Part shown: piece by piece, positions 63,469 through 64,000 of the stretch | How the letters are laid out: the number at the start of each line of letters is the position of its first letter | Position numbering within the stretch: position 1 is the stretch's first letter | Assembly (NCBI GenBank): GCA_963811605.1 | Contig: CAWESA010000010.1 | Location: 62,001-126,000, forward strand | DNA: 64,000 nt | Direction of reading: 5' to 3' | Origin: CAVQLX01 sp963811605 | Lineage (GTDB): Bacteria; Desulfobacterota; Binatia; DP-6 | Position numbers and translations under genes: made by a program | Notes under the pieces: model-generated | What the model saw: only the letters and a program-made list of their open reading frames with translations | The model's database searches: none | Told to the model about the DNA's origin: nothing

Positions 63469-64000
63469 CGCGCGGCGCACCGATGACGTCGAGAATGCGA
63501 TGCATCACGGCCATCAGGTCGAAATCTCGCGGCGTGAACACCGCCTTGACGCCCATGGCGCGCAAGGCATCCATGTCGCCCTCGGGGACGATGCCGCCGA
63601 GGACCACCGGGATGGCCTGGCGCGCTCCCTGCCGTTCGAGCTCGTCGAGCACCAGCTTCGCCACCTCGAGGTGCGAGCCGGAGAGCACCGAGAGTCCCAG
63701 CACGGAGGCGTCTTCCTCCACCGCCGACTGCACGATCTCCGCCGGCGTCATCCGGATGCCGCCATAGACGACGTCGAAGCCGGCGTGCTTCGCCGCCACG
63801 GCGATCATCTCGGACCCGTTCGAGTGGCCATCGAGCCCGGGCTTGCCGACGACGAGCCGGGGACGCGTCCCGTGCTCGTGCGCCCACGCCGCCACGCGCG
63901 CGCGCACGGCGGCCACGCGATCGTTCTCCAGGCGGAGCTGCTGGCCCTCCACCCCCGTGGCCGGGCGGAAATCGCCGAATACCTGGCGCAGGGTCTCGGC
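63437..64000 (-). CDS. ecm: Ethylmalonyl-CoA mutase, C-terminal part (runs off window)
   Basis: The frame is open to the window end. Visible are the linker ETLRQVFGDFRPATGV and the B12-binding domain: VVGKPGLDGHSNGSEMIA (cobalamin-ligand His in DGHSNG), FDVVYGGIRMTP, VLGLSVLSGSH and VVLGGIVPEGD. The GHSNG and GGIRMTP variants are those of ethylmalonyl-CoA mutase (MeaA/Ecm) rather than methylmalonyl-CoA mutase (GHDRG). It isomerises ethylmalonyl-CoA to methylsuccinyl-CoA, the substrate of Mcd. Catalytic TIM-barrel lies outside the window. A downstream GTG at 63952 is internal, not the start. Confidence 0.88.
   Translation of the reverse strand, partial: AETLRQVFGDFRPATGVEGQQLRLENDRVAAVRARVAAWAHEHGTRPRLVVGKPGLDGHSNGSEMIAVAAKHAGFDVVYGGIRMTPAEIVQSAVEEDASVLGLSVLSGSHLEVAKLVLDELERQGARQAIPVVLGGIVPEGDMDALRAMGVKAVFTPRDFDLMAVMHRILDVIGAPRDEPEVRVASA

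Noticed and set aside
63437..63952. Stand-alone B12-binding small subunit starting at GTG 63952
   Set aside because: The frame stays open to the window edge and the upstream residues match the Ecm linker, so the GTG is internal.

Overview
The window is GC-rich, densely coded bacterial chromosome with about 65 protein genes. I see no rRNA, tRNA, CRISPR array, transposase or integrase. Several features point to an uncultured Deltaproteobacteria-like lineage (Desulfobacterota/Myxococcota relatives; Candidatus Binatota would fit): a carotenoid operon in the order I recall for the Myxococcus carB operon, an ethylmalonyl-CoA pathway, secreted proteins with long threonine-rich linkers, and heavy GTG start usage. 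This placement is inference.

Layout. 1-5.9 kb: arginine genes (argF end, argG, argH) with a NUDIX hydrolase, a hydrolase on the other strand and an LptM-like lipoprotein. 5.9-12 kb: an accessory block holding a cyclase/AAA/TPR regulator, a decayed ZraSR-like two-component locus, a divergent region with sigma54-like promoters, a Tat-exported intradiol dioxygenase-like protein and a Cys-rich secreted protein. 12-14.6 kb: dapF-dapA-dapB. 14.6-21.7 kb: a secreted hydrolase, folK, a PAS-DHp-REC protein, a cobalamin adenosyltransferase, an MBL hydrolase, crotonyl-CoA carboxylase/reductase, a VOC protein and a conserved unknown. 32.5 down to 21.7 kb (minus strand): the crt operon crtE-crtI-crtB-crtD/I-crtC-GT-crtYc-crtYd-acyltransferase-carH(broken)-PNPOx-flavin monooxygenase, joined mostly by exact 4-bp NTGA overlaps. 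32.5-38.5 kb: a thioredoxin-like protein, a peroxiredoxin, ilvD, methylsuccinyl-CoA dehydrogenase and 3-hydroxyacyl-CoA dehydrogenase. 38.6-46.7 kb: an AI-2E-type permease, a divergent succinyl-CoA-ligase-like pair, a cyclase, MsrB, an MBL-rhodanese, a one-cluster ferredoxin and a lipase. 47.2-50.3 kb: a 1028-residue secreted beta-helix/DUF4082 protein. 50.3-53.5 kb: a Chloroflexus-type malyl-CoA lyase, an SDR and a family III CoA-transferase. 53.5-55.2 kb: a TIR-like protein, a Crp/Fnr regulator and a small conserved protein. 55.5-59.4 kb: PadR regulator, ABC ATPase and permease. 59.4-64 kb: methylmalonyl/ethylmalonyl-CoA epimerase, DedA, crotonase, GST, MeaB and the end of ethylmalonyl-CoA mutase.

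How the genes work together. The main metabolic theme is acetyl-CoA assimilation by the ethylmalonyl-CoA pathway. Crotonase, hydroxyacyl-CoA dehydrogenase, Ccr, epimerase, Ecm, Mcd and Mcl are all present but scattered over 44 kb. The B12 supply and chaperone genes that Ecm needs (PduO-type adenosyltransferase, MeaB) are also present. The second theme is a glycosylated or acylated carotenoid made from one operon whose B12-type light regulator is broken here.

The most unusual regions are (i) the orphaned sigma54-type regulatory region and its gutted two-component gene, (ii) the frame-disrupted carH that reads into the downstream flavoprotein gene, and (iii) a TIR-like protein beside a Crp regulator.
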